Positions 6,042 through 7,818 of a stretch of DNA of 7,818 nt are shown piece by piece; the first letter of the stretch is position 1; every line of letters begins with the position of its first letter. The stretch spans positions 1 to 7,818 of the forward strand of contig JAGOBX010000153.1 in the NCBI GenBank assembly GCA_017999075.1, in the 5' to 3' direction. Under the pieces are notes generated by a model. It was not told the DNA's origin, did not search any database, and saw only the letters and a program-made list of their open reading frames with translations. Origin of the DNA: JAGOBX01 sp017999075 [NCBI: Candidatus Babelota bacterium] (GTDB taxonomy: Bacteria; JAGOBX01). Position numbers and translations under genes: made by a program.

Positions 6042-7818
6042 TTATACTAATTTATATTTCTGTATAAAATTTGTTTTATCTGCATCATTATTTATTTTTT
6101 TGTTTATATCGGATAATAATTTATTATATTCGATAAAATAATTATGAGTTGACTCATCTGAAGTTGATAGCGATAATGGTAATAGATTGATATTGTCAAT
6201 TATCAATCTTAGAACTTTTAATTTAAGTAAAGGAAAACCTGTTGTTTTTGCTGTTTTAAAAGCAATGTTAATGTTATTGGTTATTTCTTTTTTACTGCAG
6301 TTTAATGATATCATAACAGATGTTTTAATTATCAGGGCATTTATAAAATTATCCGTCATTCCGCATCTAATGCTTTCTTTTAAACTTTTTTTAATAATAT
6401 TTAAAGCTTTATTTAAATCATTTTTTCGAAATAAAATTTCAGCAAAAACTATACCTGATTTAATTGTTGATTCTGTAAACTGTAAACGTTCTGACAATTC
6501 AATTGATTGCGTTATAAGCTCTTCTGATTTATTAATGTTTAAGTAATCAAGTTCCGATAAAGCCATACATCTTAATACATCGCTCATAAGATTTTCATCC
6601 TGAATTGATTTTATTGTGATATATGCTTTATTGTAATATTCTGCAGCGCCATGAAAATCTCCAAGTATTCTCCGAATATCTCCGAAACTTATATACGAAT
6701 ATCCCAACCCTCTTGCATCACCGGTTTCAATTCTTAAATTATATGCTTTTTGATGATAATCAAGAGCACAGCAGTATTCTGCGAGTTCTTTACAACAATA
6801 TCCCAATCCGTCGTATGAATAAGCAAGACCTATTTTATCATTGATTTTTTGAGCAATGCTCAGTAATTCATTGAAACATTTTTCTGCTTCTGAATAATTG
6901 CATATTTTTGTATAACAGTTTCCTATGCTGAATAAGCCTCTGGATACCATAGAAATATCCCCCATTTTTCTTCTTAGTTCAATTGATTTTTTTCCAGTTT
7001 CAATTGCTTTATAATATTTTCCCAGATACCAGTAAACTACGGAAATGCTGTTTGAACATGATGCAATAAGTCGGTCGTCATTTATTTCCATAGCTTTTTT
7101 CAATGATTCTTTGCAATATTTAAGGGCTTTGCGCTGATTTCCTTTCCATCTGTAAACGCTGCCTATATGATTATTTGCAGATATAATTTTTTTTATATTT
7201 TTAATTTTTTTTGCGAGGATAAGCATCATTGAAAAATCTTCAATAGCTTTATCGTATTTTCCTATTAAACGCCAAGCCAATCCCCTCGCCTGATAAATTT
7301 CAATTAATTGAATTTTTATTTCTTTAGAAAAATTACGGTAATTTTTGCTATATAATTCAATTAGCTGCGAATAATAATCTATTGCCTGATTATTTGCGTA
7401 TTTTTCAGATGCCTGTTTTGCCGATATATTTAAGTAATGAACGGCTTTTTTTATATTTCCTGCATTTTTAAAATGAAAAGCGATTATTTCATTTTGTTTT
7501 TCAGTATCATGATTTTCAATCCATTCTCCGATATAATTATGTATTTTAGTTTTTATCTTAAATGAAATTGAAGAAATAATAGCATCGCGCAGAAGATCAT
7601 GATTGAATAAATAAGTATTTTTTTCTTTATTATTTCCAATAAAATGAAGAAAATTATTGTCGCAGAATTTTTTCATTGCAGAGAATAAATTAATTTTCAG
7701 TCTCATTTTTTTTGATATATACTCAATGACTTCAAACTTGAATTCTCTTCCTGCGATGGCTGCAAATGACAAGATTAATTTTTCATTTTCAAAAAATTTG
7801 TCGAATTGGCTTATAATA
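6042..7818 (-). CDS. TPR-rich AAA/STAND-type signalling protein, C-terminal part; 5' end beyond window edge
   Basis: The frame is open from the right window edge to the TAA at 6042-6044 and gives 591 residues. The Leu codon TTG at 7770-7772 can be misread as a start, but the 15 residues before it (ISQFDKFFENEKLI) fit the R-L-D-x-L helix that precedes the AAxxGREF motif of AAA-ATPase signalling proteins, so the gene continues off the edge. Residues 16-105 look like the winged-helix region after the ATPase: FAAIAGREF, then YLFNHDLLRDAIISSIS, then a KIHNYIGEWIE helix. Residues about 110-160 begin a helical array, and 177-526 hold nine TPR-like repeats. The tail from about 538 is polar. TPR arrays on such proteins bind peptides or partner proteins or sense ligands. 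The missing N-terminus could add a kinase, cyclase or other output domain. It converges on the EF-hand gene with 2 bases between the stops and is probably a separate transcription unit. Confidence 0.88.
   Translation of the reverse strand, partial: IISQFDKFFENEKLILSFAAIAGREFKFEVIEYISKKMRLKINLFSAMKKFCDNNFLHFIGNNKEKNTYLFNHDLLRDAIISSISFKIKTKIHNYIGEWIENHDTEKQNEIIAFHFKNAGNIKKAVHYLNISAKQASEKYANNQAIDYYSQLIELYSKNYRNFSKEIKIQLIEIYQARGLAWRLIGKYDKAIEDFSMMLILAKKIKNIKKIISANNHIGSVYRWKGNQRKALKYCKESLKKAMEINDDRLIASCSNSISVVYWYLGKYYKAIETGKKSIELRRKMGDISMVSRGLFSIGNCYTKICNYSEAEKCFNELLSIAQKINDKIGLAYSYDGLGYCCKELAEYCCALDYHQKAYNLRIETGDARGLGYSYISFGDIRRILGDFHGAAEYYNKAYITIKSIQDENLMSDVLRCMALSELDYLNINKSEELITQSIELSERLQFTESTIKSGIVFAEILFRKNDLNKALNIIKKSLKESIRCGMTDNFINALIIKTSVMISLNCSKKEITNNINIAFKTAKTTGFPLLKLKVLRLIIDNINLLPLSLSTSDESTHNYFIEYNKLLSDINKKINNDADKTNFIQKYKLV
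6240..7289 (-). repeat. Nine TPR-like repeats in an exact 40-residue register
   Basis: Counting residues from the right edge, the K/N-Y-x-K-A-hydrophobic helix-B start recurs at residues 187 (KYDKAI), 227 (NQRKAL), 267 (KYYKAI), 307 (NYSEAE), 347 (EYCCAL), 387 (DFHGAA), 427 (NINKSE), 467 (DLNKAL) and 507 (CSKKEI). Each step is exactly 40 with no insertion. Helix-A cores such as GLAWRLIG, GSVYRWKG and GYCCKELA precede them. The 40-residue spacing is the longer type seen in MalT- and LGN-like TPR arrays rather than the common 34. The last three units are the least typical. Confidence 0.85.

Noticed and set aside
6029-6047. Rho-independent terminator between the convergent genes
   Set aside because: The stem is 5 base pairs of mostly A/T with a 9-base loop and lacks a G/C-rich core.
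6187-6546. 119-residue plus-strand reading frame, and a second at 6623-6844
   Set aside because: Both are antisense to the TPR gene, whose 40-residue repeat register is intact; their translations show no domain and no ribosome binding site.
7770-7772. TTG as the start of the TPR gene
   Set aside because: The frame stays open to the window edge, and the residues before it match the helix expected ahead of the AAxxGREF motif.

Overview
The window is strongly AT-rich (for example, bases 2401-2460 hold only 9 G/C of 60). It encodes envelope proteins that make sense only in a two-membrane (Gram-negative-type) bacterium: an OmpA-type outer-membrane barrel with a peptidoglycan-binding domain, and a large AsmA-like protein anchored in the inner membrane. 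I cannot place the phylum from the sequence. There are no tRNAs, rRNAs, CRISPR arrays, insertion sequences or phage genes. The window is almost entirely coding; the longest non-coding gap is the 51 bases between 3804 and 3856.

Left part, plus strand, apparently one transcription unit. (1) Bases 2-904 hold the nearly complete 3' part of an OmpA-like gene; only the start of its signal peptide lies off the left edge. (2) Bases 901-3804 encode a 967-residue AsmA-like/DUF748-type protein that starts at a TTG overlapping the previous stop codon by 4 bases. It has one N-terminal membrane anchor, three tandem beta-rich units and a decayed, split OmpA-like tail. (3) Bases 3856-6039 encode a 727-residue protein behind a strong AAGGAG ribosome binding site. 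It has a canonical EF-hand, a degenerate second EF-hand-like loop, a CxxC/CxC cysteine set and three C-terminal transmembrane segments.

Right part, minus strand: bases 6042-7818 hold the C-terminal 591 residues of a large signalling-type protein. It shows the winged-helix region that follows an AAA/STAND ATPase, then nine TPR-like repeats in an exact 40-residue register. Its N-terminal ATPase and any effector domain lie off the right edge. Its stop lies only 2 bases from the stop of the EF-hand gene, so the two converge tail to tail with no room for a separate terminator.

The most interesting unit is the three-gene plus-strand set. It pairs an outer-membrane/peptidoglycan anchor, an inner-membrane-anchored periplasmic protein of a type linked to lipid movement between membranes, and an uncharacterised membrane protein with a predicted cytoplasmic calcium-binding region. 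A calcium-responsive trans-envelope assembly is a reasonable hypothesis, but nothing in the sequence proves it.
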